This document shows, piece after piece, positions 29,878 to 36,488 of a stretch of DNA of 40,062 nt. A program made the translations under genes and the position numbers. The DNA comes from Collinsella aerofaciens (GTDB lineage Bacteria > Actinomycetota > Coriobacteriia > Coriobacteriales > Coriobacteriaceae). Position 1 is the first letter of the stretch. Each line of letters opens with the position of its first letter. The DNA lies in contig NZ_CAAKNY010000002.1 in the NCBI RefSeq assembly GCF_901212495.1, positions 1 through 40,062 on the forward strand. Reading direction: 5' to 3'. The notes beneath the pieces were generated by a model. The model worked only from the letters and a program-made list of their open reading frames with translations, was not told the origin of the DNA and did no database searches.

Positions 29878-31908
29878 CTACAGCTCGTTGGCCGCGTGAT
29901 ATGCCGTGCGAATGGCGCTCGCAATGTCGGCGGTGCGCTCGCCCGAGCAGTCGCCCACGCAGGTCACGGGCACCGTCACGCCGTCCAGGTCAAACGCATT
30001 GGCCTTGGAACCCACGGCCATCACCACGTAATCGCAGGCGATCTTCACCGGCTCCTCGGCGCCGTCCTCGGTGGTGCGAATGGCCTCCACGCCCTCGTCG
30101 GTAATGGCGGTCAGGCGGGTCCTCACGTGCTGCTCCACGTTGTGCCCGGCAAAGTCGCTCATAATCAGCGGCAGAATGGTCTCGGACTCGCCCGCGGCAA
30201 TCTTGTCGAGCATCTCGACGATCGCCACCTCGCAGCCGTGCTGCAGCAGATACTCGGCAGTCTCGGTGCCCACCAGGCCACCGCCAATGACGGCGACGCG
30301 GCCGCTGAGCTCCACCTTGCCGGCCAGCACGTCCCAGCTCGAGACGACCTTCTCCGAGTCGGCACCCGGAACGGGGATGACCACGTCGTGCGCGCCCACG
30401 GCCACAATCGCGGCGTCGGCGGCGTTGAGGTCCTCAGCGGCAGCGGCATAGTTGAGCTCAACCTTCACGCCCAGGCCAGGCAGAATCTTCTCGTAGTACT
30501 CGACCGAGCGCATGATCTCGTCCTTGCGCGGAGGCGCGGCCGCCAGCACAATCTGGCCGCCCAGATGATCGCTCGCCTCGTAGACGGTCACATCGTAGCC
30601 GCGCTTGGCCGCCACGCGCGCGGCCTCCAGGCCGGCAATACCGCCGCCCACCACGGCGATCTTCTTGTCGCCCTCGCCCGGCTTGATGGCGATGGTCGCC
30701 TCGTCGCCGTTCTCGGCATTGAGCACGCACGAGATGTACTTGCGGTTTTGAATCGCGTCGACGCAGCCCTTGTTGCAGTTGAGGCATTCGCGGATGGGCT
30801 CACCCGTGGCGGCCTTCAGCGCAATGTCGGGGTCGCACATGAGCGAGCGGCCATAGGCGATGATGTCGGCCGCGCCGTCTTCCAGAATCTTCTCGCCGGC
30901 CTCGACCGAAACCACGCGGCCGACGGTTGCCACCGGCACGGAGACCAGGGCCTTGACGCGCTCGGCAACAGGCAGCGTCCAGTTGTAGGGCATGGCGCCC
31001 ATGGGCGGAATGGTGTCGCCCATGTTGCCGGTGTGGTTTGCCTGCGCGACCTGGATCATATCGATGCCCGCGCCCTCGAGCAGCTTGGCAAACTCGCAGG
31101 CCTCATCGGGCAGCAGGCCGCCCTTGCCGCGCGGCGTGCCGTCGGGGTTCTCCATAATCACGGGGAGCTTGTACTCCACCATCAACTGCGGTGCGGCTTT
31201 CTTAATGGCGGCGACGACCTCCAGCGCGTAGCGGGCGCGGTTCTCGAACGAGCCGCCGTACTCGTCGGTGCGCTGGTTGAGGATGGCCGAGCACAGCGAA
31301 CCCACCAGACGATCGCCGTGGACCTCGATGGCGTCGATGCCGGCCTGCTGCGCGCGGGCAGCCGAGGCAGCGATGGCCTCCTTGATCTGGGTGAGCTGCT
31401 CCACACTCGCCTCGTTCACAAAGTGCTGCATATCGTGGTGCAGCTTGGCGTAGGCCTGCTTGCGGATCTCGCTGGACTCGGCCATCTTGGCGGCAAAGGT
31501 CTCCTCGTCGCCGGCGGCCTTGGCCTCCTGCGCGGCCTTGGCGGCAGCCATGGAACCCATGACCATGCGGCCGACCCCGGGCACGTCGTACTCGGGGTGG
31601 AACAGCTGCAGCGCAACCTTGGCCCCGTGCTTGTGGACGGCGTCGGCCAGCGCCTTAAACGTGGGGATCTGGGCGTCGGCTGCCAGCTTGGGCGTGGGGC
31701 TTGCGGTCATGACGGGAGCGACGTCGCCGATGACGATGTAGCTCACGCCGCCACGGGCCAGGCGCTCGTAAAAGGCCAGGCTGCGCTCGCCGATGGAACC
31801 GTCGCGCTCCTCGTAGCCAGTGGTCAGCGGCGGGAACATAATGCGGTTCTTAAGCTCAAGGGGGCCAACCGTAATGGGCTGGAGCAGCTTGGATGCAGGT
31901 GCGGTCAT
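29878..31908 (-). CDS. FMN/[4Fe-4S]/FAD enoate-reductase-type oxidoreductase (old yellow enzyme family)
   Basis: NAD(P)H-dependent reductase of the 2,4-dienoyl-CoA reductase/BaiCD/BaiH/trimethylamine dehydrogenase family; substrate unknown. About 676 residues. An FMN-binding TIM barrel (to about 370) is followed by the cluster motif CLNCNKGC plus a fourth Cys (C377, C380, C384, C396 counted from the upstream ATG), then an FAD fold with VVGGGIAGLEAARVAAKRG and an NAD(P) fold with VIGGGLVGTETAEYLL. The ATG at 31908 is preferred because GAGAGG lies 7 nt before it; ATG 31914 is 1 nt from that site. The usual HPGR/HxGR-type active-site text is changed to FHPEYD near 105-110, followed by a charged insertion (about 120-160). 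Monocistronic. Candidate substrates: bile-acid, cinnamate or other enone intermediates of gut metabolism. Confidence 0.88.
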   Translation of the reverse strand: MTAPASKLLQPITVGPLELKNRIMFPPLTTGYEERDGSIGERSLAFYERLARGGVSYIVIGDVAPVMTASPTPKLAADAQIPTFKALADAVHKHGAKVALQLFHPEYDVPGVGRMVMGSMAAAKAAQEAKAAGDEETFAAKMAESSEIRKQAYAKLHHDMQHFVNEASVEQLTQIKEAIAASAARAQQAGIDAIEVHGDRLVGSLCSAILNQRTDEYGGSFENRARYALEVVAAIKKAAPQLMVEYKLPVIMENPDGTPRGKGGLLPDEACEFAKLLEGAGIDMIQVAQANHTGNMGDTIPPMGAMPYNWTLPVAERVKALVSVPVATVGRVVSVEAGEKILEDGAADIIAYGRSLMCDPDIALKAATGEPIRECLNCNKGCVDAIQNRKYISCVLNAENGDEATIAIKPGEGDKKIAVVGGGIAGLEAARVAAKRGYDVTVYEASDHLGGQIVLAAAPPRKDEIMRSVEYYEKILPGLGVKVELNYAAAAEDLNAADAAIVAVGAHDVVIPVPGADSEKVVSSWDVLAGKVELSGRVAVIGGGLVGTETAEYLLQHGCEVAIVEMLDKIAAGESETILPLIMSDFAGHNVEQHVRTRLTAITDEGVEAIRTTEDGAEEPVKIACDYVVMAVGSKANAFDLDGVTVPVTCVGDCSGERTADIASAIRTAYHAANEL

Positions 31909-32044
31909 GGACATTCCTCTCTTGTAGGCGCGGCGGCGATGGTGCCGCGTAGTTGTCTAGAGGATATGGCATGGGAGTACAGCAGCACAACGGAAATCGG
32001 CGGATAGCAGGTAACGGCAGGTAGATGGGGCGGGGCAGCCCGTC
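31909..32044. other. Upstream region of the oxidoreductase gene
   Basis: No gene is supported. It should hold the promoter of the gene ending at 29878; no convincing -35/-10 pair was found. The alternating repeat array starts at 32045. Confidence 0.3.
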
Positions 32045-32427
32045 GGTTTGTCTCGATCTGTAACAGTTACTCAGCAAAACCGGGTCTTACTGTTACAGAT
32101 CGAGACAAACCAAAACCGTCCCGGCGGAAAATCTCAATCTGTAACATCTAGGCCCACTTTTGACCCCTACTTGTTACAGATCGAGACAAACCAAACCCGC
32201 CTGCTAGAACATCTAAATCTGTAACAGCTACCCGGCAAAATCCGTCCCTCGTGTCACAGATTCAGATAAACGGAGCCCGGCTGCCGAAAAATCTCGTTCT
32301 GTAACATCTATCGGCCAAAAACGGCCCCACGTGTTACAGATCAAGACATTCCCCTCAGCCCATCCTCAACAATCTCAATCCGTAACATCTAGGCCCGCTT
32401 TTGACCCCTACCCGTTACAGATTGAGA
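32045..32427. repeat. Array 1: 15-nt repeat alternating in orientation every 40 bp (10 copies)
   Basis: The word TCTCGATCTGTAACA or a close variant begins at 32051, 32132, 32212, 32292 and 32373, and its reverse complement (TGTTACAGATCGAGA) begins at 32091, 32172, 32252, 32332 and 32413. Successive copies are 40 or 41 bp apart and strictly alternate, giving five hairpins of about 55 nt at an 80-bp period, separated by 25-26-nt spacers. The first hairpin has perfect 22-bp arms (32045-32066 and 32090-32111). Spacers differ, but the spacers at 32147 and 32388 are close relatives. The array ends in TTTTGTTTGAGA, shared with array 2. No promoter or gene is visible within. Confidence 0.9.
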
Positions 32428-32530
32428 TTTTGTTTGAGATTTGCCGAGGGACTATATCCACGCGTCATCGAAGCCACTGCGACAGAGGTGCGACATTACT
32501 GCGACAGAGGTGCGAAATAGATCGACCACC

Positions 32531-33973
32531 TTACCTTATCGTGTAGAACTGTTTTGGGTCGTTATGGGATGAGCCGTGCCATTCGAGCAGCCCGTCTTCC
32601 TCAATTAACTTACCAAGCACCCGGCTTGCTGTGCGGCGATTTCTCCCGATGTGCGCTGCAAGCTCCCTTGCTGTCACCCTTCCGTTCGCAAAGGCCAACC
32701 TGATGGCGGCGAGCTCATACTCCCCCAATGAGGCGATCACCTCCGGTGATACCTTGTCCTCGAGAGCCTCGCTTCTCCTTACGGTTCTGGCAACGATATT
32801 GTTCTCAAGCGTTAGCTGAACCCTTGCCCCATCAGGTTCCGTGTAGACCGGATCATTGAGCAGAGAGTTTTGCATCTCGGTATAAATGCGCTTGACGCCC
32901 TCGTTTAGCTCCCGAACCCAACCAAATTCAACCAGCGTGCGCGCGATGCGTGGGTTGCGCGAGTAACGAGTGGTCCTCATGTTGTCGAGCGTCACGATAT
33001 TGGGAAGCGCGCCTGGACTGATGATTTCCAAACGGTCGTCGAACATCGAGACCCGGATGTAGTCGCCGCGGAACGAGTAGTCGCGATGTGTCACCGCGTT
33101 GACCAAGCCCTCGAACCAGGCGAACTCAGGATACTCAGGCACGGTCTGGAATTTCCCGTCGGGCCCCAGGAACTGAAATTCGCGGAGCATGCTCGAGGTG
33201 AGTTCGTAGGCGTCTTGGATCACCTTAGGCAGCGGCCCACAGAAGCTTCGTTCTTTCGTGATGTTGAGACGCTCGCCCGTCTCCATTTTGACGCCGTCGT
33301 AGCGCAGGACACGGACTCGCGCCTGTGGCATCATCGCGGACGGATCCAGCGCGAATAGCAGGGCTCCAGCAACGGTCAGCTTTTCGTCACGCATAAAACG
33401 ACGACTTCTAAGGACCTGCTCGTCGGAAACTTCGGTTCCAAGAATCCCTTTGTAGCGATCAAGCACTTCATGGTCCACGTCATCTAGGGAGGAATCCTCA
33501 ACAAGCTCGTCCTCGAAGATTCTCTGCCCCTTATCGTACTCGAGGGCAAATACCTGTTCGCGGCTGAGCCTCACGCTCTTGTCGTCCTGCCGCAAGAAAA
33601 CCTCGCCGTCGCTCACGCGAGCAACAGAGTGGTTGGTCGAGGCATCGATGTCCAAAACGAGAACGAAGTCCTCCTCGCCCGAAGAATTGACCACGGGGAT
33701 TCGGTCTTTGCGGACAATAGGGGTTGGCGTGCAAGTCGTGAGCGCAGCGCGCTCGAATTTCTCAATGTCGCGCGCGCCGTTACGCTTGAAGCCCGTTACC
33801 TCACCATTATCCTCGATACCGATAACGAGCTTGCCTCCCGCCGAGTTGGCGAATGCACTAATATGCTTCGCAATCTCCTTGTCATCCTTGCGGGCGCTCT
33901 TTCGATCGAAATATTGATTCTCCCTGAGGGTGGAAAAAAGAATCACATCGTTTGTCGCGATGGGTTGCTGCAT
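32531..33973 (-). CDS. Schlafen/AlbA_2-domain protein with RecG-C-like ATPase fold and winged helix
   Basis: Putative transcriptional regulator or DNA/RNA-binding protein of the COG2865 type. About 480 residues from ATG 33973, which has AAGGAGG at ideal spacing; the in-frame ATG at 33997 lacks it. The N-terminal AlbA_2/Schlafen domain (about 12-140) shows RENQYFDRKSARKDD, FANSAGGKLVIGIEDNGEV and HSVARVSDGEVFLR. The central part (about 260-400) is the HATPase_c_4-like region with EGLVNAVTHRDYS and DRLEIISPGALP. A C-terminal winged helix (about 410-475) has VTARELAAHIGRNRRTASRV. Such proteins are often annotated as RecG-like helicases, but no helicase motifs are present. It is flanked on both sides by the 40-bp alternating arrays, in the same orientation. 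Confidence 0.85.
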   Translation of the reverse strand: MQQPIATNDVILFSTLRENQYFDRKSARKDDKEIAKHISAFANSAGGKLVIGIEDNGEVTGFKRNGARDIEKFERAALTTCTPTPIVRKDRIPVVNSSGEEDFVLVLDIDASTNHSVARVSDGEVFLRQDDKSVRLSREQVFALEYDKGQRIFEDELVEDSSLDDVDHEVLDRYKGILGTEVSDEQVLRSRRFMRDEKLTVAGALLFALDPSAMMPQARVRVLRYDGVKMETGERLNITKERSFCGPLPKVIQDAYELTSSMLREFQFLGPDGKFQTVPEYPEFAWFEGLVNAVTHRDYSFRGDYIRVSMFDDRLEIISPGALPNIVTLDNMRTTRYSRNPRIARTLVEFGWVRELNEGVKRIYTEMQNSLLNDPVYTEPDGARVQLTLENNIVARTVRRSEALEDKVSPEVIASLGEYELAAIRLAFANGRVTARELAAHIGRNRRTASRVLGKLIEEDGLLEWHGSSHNDPKQFYTIR

Positions 33974-34231
33974 TGCCGCCTCCTTACATGGCTCCATAAA
34001 GAAGTGTAAGTCAAAGGCATCGTATAGACGGCCCCTACATAGCGGCCCCCTTTATTGTTTTTAAGACGTCACTGTTTCTAGTTAAGGATCGTTAAGGGTC
34101 GTCGCAGCTCCTTCCAATTGGAGTCTATCAATCGACAAGTCAATCCATCCGGCCCGTGATTATCGATAGCCCGTCCGCCTCACATAATAAAAAGAGTCAA
34201 GATTCACTCATAAAGGAGAGCAACAACAAAA
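33974..34231. other. Upstream region of the AlbA_2 gene
   Basis: No gene is supported. On the minus strand TTGACT (about 34007-34012) could be a -35 but lacks a good -10. GTTAAGGATC and GTTAAGGGTC occur in tandem near 34082-34102. Array 2 starts at 34232. Confidence 0.3.
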
Positions 34232-34366
34232 TCTCAACCTGTAACAGCTACTCGGCAAAATCCGTCCCTCGTGTTACAGATTTAGACAAACGAGGGCCGG
34301 CTGCCGGAAAATCTCGATCTGTAACATCTAACCGTCCAAATCGGGTCTACGCGTTACAGATCGAGA
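34232..34366. repeat. Array 2: alternating 40-bp repeat, 4 copies
   Basis: Same repeat family as 32045-32427: forward copies begin at 34232 and 34312, inverted copies at 34272 and 34352, exactly 40 bp apart. The first spacer (34247-34271) matches the array 1 spacer at 32227-32251 with one difference, and the next is about 80 % alike to that at 32267-32291. Array 2 is therefore a relative of units 3-4 of array 1. It also ends in TTTTGTTTGAGA. It lies between the AlbA_2 gene and the initiator tRNA terminator. Confidence 0.9.
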
Positions 34367-34415
34367 TTTTGTTTGAGAGGTTGAAAACCGTGCCGAAAAC
34401 ATGGTCGTCAGATAA

Positions 34416-34446
34416 CAAAAAAGCTCGCCGGCTAGGCCGACGAGCT
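34416..34446 (-). terminator. Rho-independent terminator of the initiator tRNA gene
   Basis: On the minus strand AGCTCGTCGGC, a CTA loop and GCCGGCGAGCT form a stem with one G-U pair, followed by six U (34416-34421). It lies 10 nt after the tRNA 3' end. Confidence 0.85.
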
Positions 34447-34455
34447 GCAAGTTCT

Positions 34456-34532
34456 TGGTCGCGGGGGCAGGATTTGAACCTACGACCTCCGGGTTATGAG
34501 CCCGGCGAGCTACCAGACTGCTCCACCCCGCA
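34456..34532 (-). tRNA. Initiator tRNA-fMet (anticodon CAU), CCA encoded
   Basis: 77 nt including CCA (34456-34458). The anticodon is read from 34496-34498. The anticodon stem has the three G-C pairs (GGG/CCC around CUCAUAA) typical of initiators, and the body closely matches the Escherichia coli initiator from memory (GGUGGAGCAG, GGUUCAAAUCC). The 1-72 pair is U-G rather than a Watson-Crick pair, consistent with initiator identity, where E. coli has C-A. It is a single gene with its own promoter and terminator. Confidence 0.95.
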
Positions 34533-34563
34533 ATGTCTGGGCGCCTCATGTGCGCAAGAAAGA

Positions 34564-34592
34564 ATATTAAGCGGGAGTTCGGTAAACGGCAA
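34564..34592 (-). promoter_or_regulatory. Promoter of the initiator tRNA
   Basis: On the minus strand TTGCCG (34587-34592) and TAATAT (34564-34569) are separated by 17 bp. The expected transcription start near 34557 gives a 5' leader of about 24 nt. Confidence 0.6.
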
Positions 34593-34687
34593 GGAAAATC
34601 TCGTAGAGCATAATTCCTTCATATTTAAAACCCCTCAGCCAGTATCACCGTCAACGGATCACAGCCGAGCGCCGTCGACGGCGCGTA

Positions 34688-34693
34688 TACAAT
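34688..34693 (+). promoter_or_regulatory. Probable -10 element of coaX
   Basis: TACAAT within GTATACAATGG, 36 nt before the ATG at 34730. No good -35 hexamer was found at 16-18 bp. Confidence 0.4.
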
Positions 34694-34729
34694 GGTGCGC
34701 GTCCTTTTATGCCAACACCGGGAGTAGAC

Positions 34730-35503
34730 ATGCTGCTCGCTATCGATATGGGAAACACGCAGACGGCCATGGGCCTGTTTGACGGAAACGAGCTGGTGCA
34801 GTCGTGGCGTATGCCCACCGACCGCTCCTATACCGCCGACGAGATCCACGTGCGGCTGATGGGCTTCTTTAAGATGTACGACCTCTCGCTCGGCGCGGTC
34901 GACGCGATCGCCTTTGCCGGCGTGGTGCCGCAGCTCTCGCGCGAATGGCACGCCGTGGCCGACCGCATTGCCGCGGACGCCATCGTCATCGGGCCACAGA
35001 CGGCCGCGGTGACCAAACTGCGCGCAGCGCGCCCCCAGGCCGTTGGTGCCGACCGCATCGCCAACGCCGTCGCGGCTGAGACCTTCTACGGCGCGCCGGC
35101 GATCGTGGTGGACTTTGGCACCGCAACCAATATCGATGTCATCGACGAGGACGGCTATTACATTGGCGGAGCGATCGCACCGGGCATCCGCATCTCCATG
35201 GACGCGCTTGCCGCCCGTGCCGCCAAGCTCGCCAGCGTGCCGCTCGAGGCGCCCGAGCACGCCATCGGCCGCGATACCGAGGAGTGCATCAAGGTCGGCG
35301 CCGTGGTGGGCGCCGCCGCCATGGCCGAGGGCTTGGTCGCGCGCATGAAGCGCGAGCTGGGGCGCGAGGACGCCACCGTTATCGCCACGGGCGGCCTCGC
35401 TAGCATCGTCGCCGATTCGACCGACGCCTTCGACGTGGTCGACGGACAGCTCACCATCAAAGGCATCTGCGAAATCTACCGCCGCATGCAGGAACTGGGA
35501 TAG
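34730..35503 (+). CDS. coaX: Type III pantothenate kinase
   Basis: Phosphorylates pantothenate, the first step of CoA synthesis, in the cytoplasm. 257 residues, normal for the family. ASKHA-fold motifs: AIDMGNTQTAMGLF (phosphate 1) near 3-16, GADRIANAVAA near 103-113, VVDFGTATNIDVID (phosphate 2) near 121-134, and GGAIAPGIRISMDALA near 140-155. The ATG at 34730 has GGGAG 5 nt upstream; an in-frame ATG at 34709 lacks a site. It ends TAG. It is convergent with the biotin-ligase-like gene at 35787, a pair often found together. Confidence 0.95.
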   Translation: MLLAIDMGNTQTAMGLFDGNELVQSWRMPTDRSYTADEIHVRLMGFFKMYDLSLGAVDAIAFAGVVPQLSREWHAVADRIAADAIVIGPQTAAVTKLRAARPQAVGADRIANAVAAETFYGAPAIVVDFGTATNIDVIDEDGYYIGGAIAPGIRISMDALAARAAKLASVPLEAPEHAIGRDTEECIKVGAVVGAAAMAEGLVARMKRELGREDATVIATGGLASIVADSTDAFDVVDGQLTIKGICEIYRRMQELG

Positions 35504-35561
35504 AGCAGGGGCTTAAGTCGAGCACGCCCGATGCCACAGCCCCCGAAAACGTTCGCCAAGC

Positions 35562-35602
35562 CTATTCCTCAAAACTGAAATATTTTCAATTATGAGGAAT
35601 AG
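35562..35602. repeat. TATTCCTCA hairpin, copy 1
   Basis: CTATTCCTCA at 35562-35571 pairs with TGAGGAATAG at 35593-35602; the loop contains GAAATATTTTC, itself symmetric. It lies 3' of coaX and 45 bp before a near-identical hairpin. Confidence 0.75.
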
Positions 35603-35646
35603 AGATTCCTCGAATACGCCCAGCACAGCGATATCGTGCATGTTTC

Positions 35647-35687
35647 CTATTCCTCAAAAATGAAAAATATTCAATTTTGAGGAATAG
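35647..35687. repeat. TATTCCTCA hairpin, copy 2
   Basis: CTATTCCTCAAAA at 35647-35659 pairs perfectly with 35675-35687 around a 15-nt AT-rich loop. It is the same element as 35562-35602, in the same orientation, also 41 bp long. Both lie in the convergent coaX/biotin-ligase-like gap and may serve as terminators or be REP-type repeats. Confidence 0.75.
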
Positions 35688-35715
35688 AATTAAGATGTCG
35701 CCCCGCAGTCACACG

Positions 35716-35747
35716 AAAGCCCTCCCCGGAGCAATCCGAGGAGAGCT
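35716..35747 (-). terminator. Terminator of the folate/biotin-ligase-like operon
   Basis: On the minus strand AGCTCTCCTCGGA (35735-35747) and TCCGGGGAGGGCT (35718-35730) pair over 13 positions with two G-U pairs and a 4-nt loop. The following U-run is only two bases. It is 40 nt beyond the stop at 35787. Confidence 0.6.
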
Positions 35748-35786
35748 TCTGTTGTCATCGTCATCTTTGAGCGCGGACATCTCTCG

Positions 35787-36488
35787 TTACAGCCCGCGAA
35801 TCCGCACAGCCTCGGGCGGAAACTCCTGCTCGCCAGCGTCGGTCTTAATGGTCGCGCGGCCCCAGATGTCCAGGCCCGCAAACACGCCGACCGCAAGCGG
35901 CAGGCCGCTGGGCGACACCGCCGCGACCTGACGGCCCAGCAGCGGCACCATGTCGAAGTACTCACCCAGCACCGGGGCCAGCGGGCCGGCAGCGCCCTGT
36001 GGTGTGTTGGCGGCAACCGCCCAGGCGTCAACGCGAGCGAGCACCGCCGCGGCCAGTGCCTCGACCAGCGCTGCGTCAGCCACGTCCACGCCGAGCTCGC
36101 CCAGCGCCGCACGCTCAACATCCACCGTCACCGCGGCAAACATGCCCGCGGCACCGACACCGCCGTTGACGGCGACGCGCGCGAGCGACGTCTCAAACGC
36201 AGGCGCGCCGCACACGATGTCACTCGGCCATTGGATGCCCACTTTGCCGGCAAGCCCCAGACCCGGCGTTGCGGCCGTGCCCGCAAACGCGTCCATCATG
36301 CCCATTGCGGCCACAAACGGCAGGCCGTGGAAGGCGTGCATATTCACATCCGGACGCACAACCAGCGAAAACGTCAGCGAAGCGTCGCCCGCGCTCCACG
36401 CGCACCAGCCCGCGGACATGCCCTCGCGGCCCGCGTCACGCGCCGCGTCGAGCTCGGCACCGGCGGCAACAGCATTCATCTCGATCAT
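35787..36488 (-). CDS. Degenerate biotin--protein ligase-like protein
   Basis: Related to the catalytic domain of biotin-[acetyl-CoA-carboxylase] ligase (BirA) but without the N-terminal HTH. 233 residues. The conserved KWPND is changed to QWPSD (86-90), the biotin-binding loop GRGRxGRxW is replaced by GMSAGWCAWSAGDAS (23-37), and the KLAGILVE stretch with the catalytic Lys is replaced by AFETSLARV. The overall order of strands (LTFSLVVRP, VGIQWPSDIV) still follows the family. It may be inactive, bind a different ligand or act as an enzyme of altered chemistry. The ATG at 36488 directly follows the TAG of folPK with no gap, so translation is coupled. The start could also be 36479. Confidence 0.7.
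   Translation of the reverse strand: MIEMNAVAAGAELDAARDAGREGMSAGWCAWSAGDASLTFSLVVRPDVNMHAFHGLPFVAAMGMMDAFAGTAATPGLGLAGKVGIQWPSDIVCGAPAFETSLARVAVNGGVGAAGMFAAVTVDVERAALGELGVDVADAALVEALAAAVLARVDAWAVAANTPQGAAGPLAPVLGEYFDMVPLLGRQVAAVSPSGLPLAVGVFAGLDIWGRATIKTDAGEQEFPPEAVRIRGL

Noticed and set aside
29679..32007. Long plus-strand open frame opposite the oxidoreductase
   Set aside because: It mirrors the high-GC third positions of the real gene on the minus strand, which has clear FMN, cluster and FAD motifs.
32531..33973. ATP-dependent DNA helicase RecG
   Set aside because: Commonly annotated that way, but there is no Walker A helicase motif or DExH box; the N-terminal domain is AlbA_2/Schlafen-like.
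32045..34366. CRISPR array
   Set aside because: Period (40 bp) and repeat/spacer sizes are superficially similar, but repeats alternate in orientation, spacers are related to one another, and no cas gene is present.
32045..34366. Classical REPIN/RAYT system
   Set aside because: Paired inverted repeats fit, but no Y1 HUH (RAYT) transposase is in the window, and classical REPINs are not organised at a fixed 40-bp alternation. It remains possible that a RAYT lies elsewhere.
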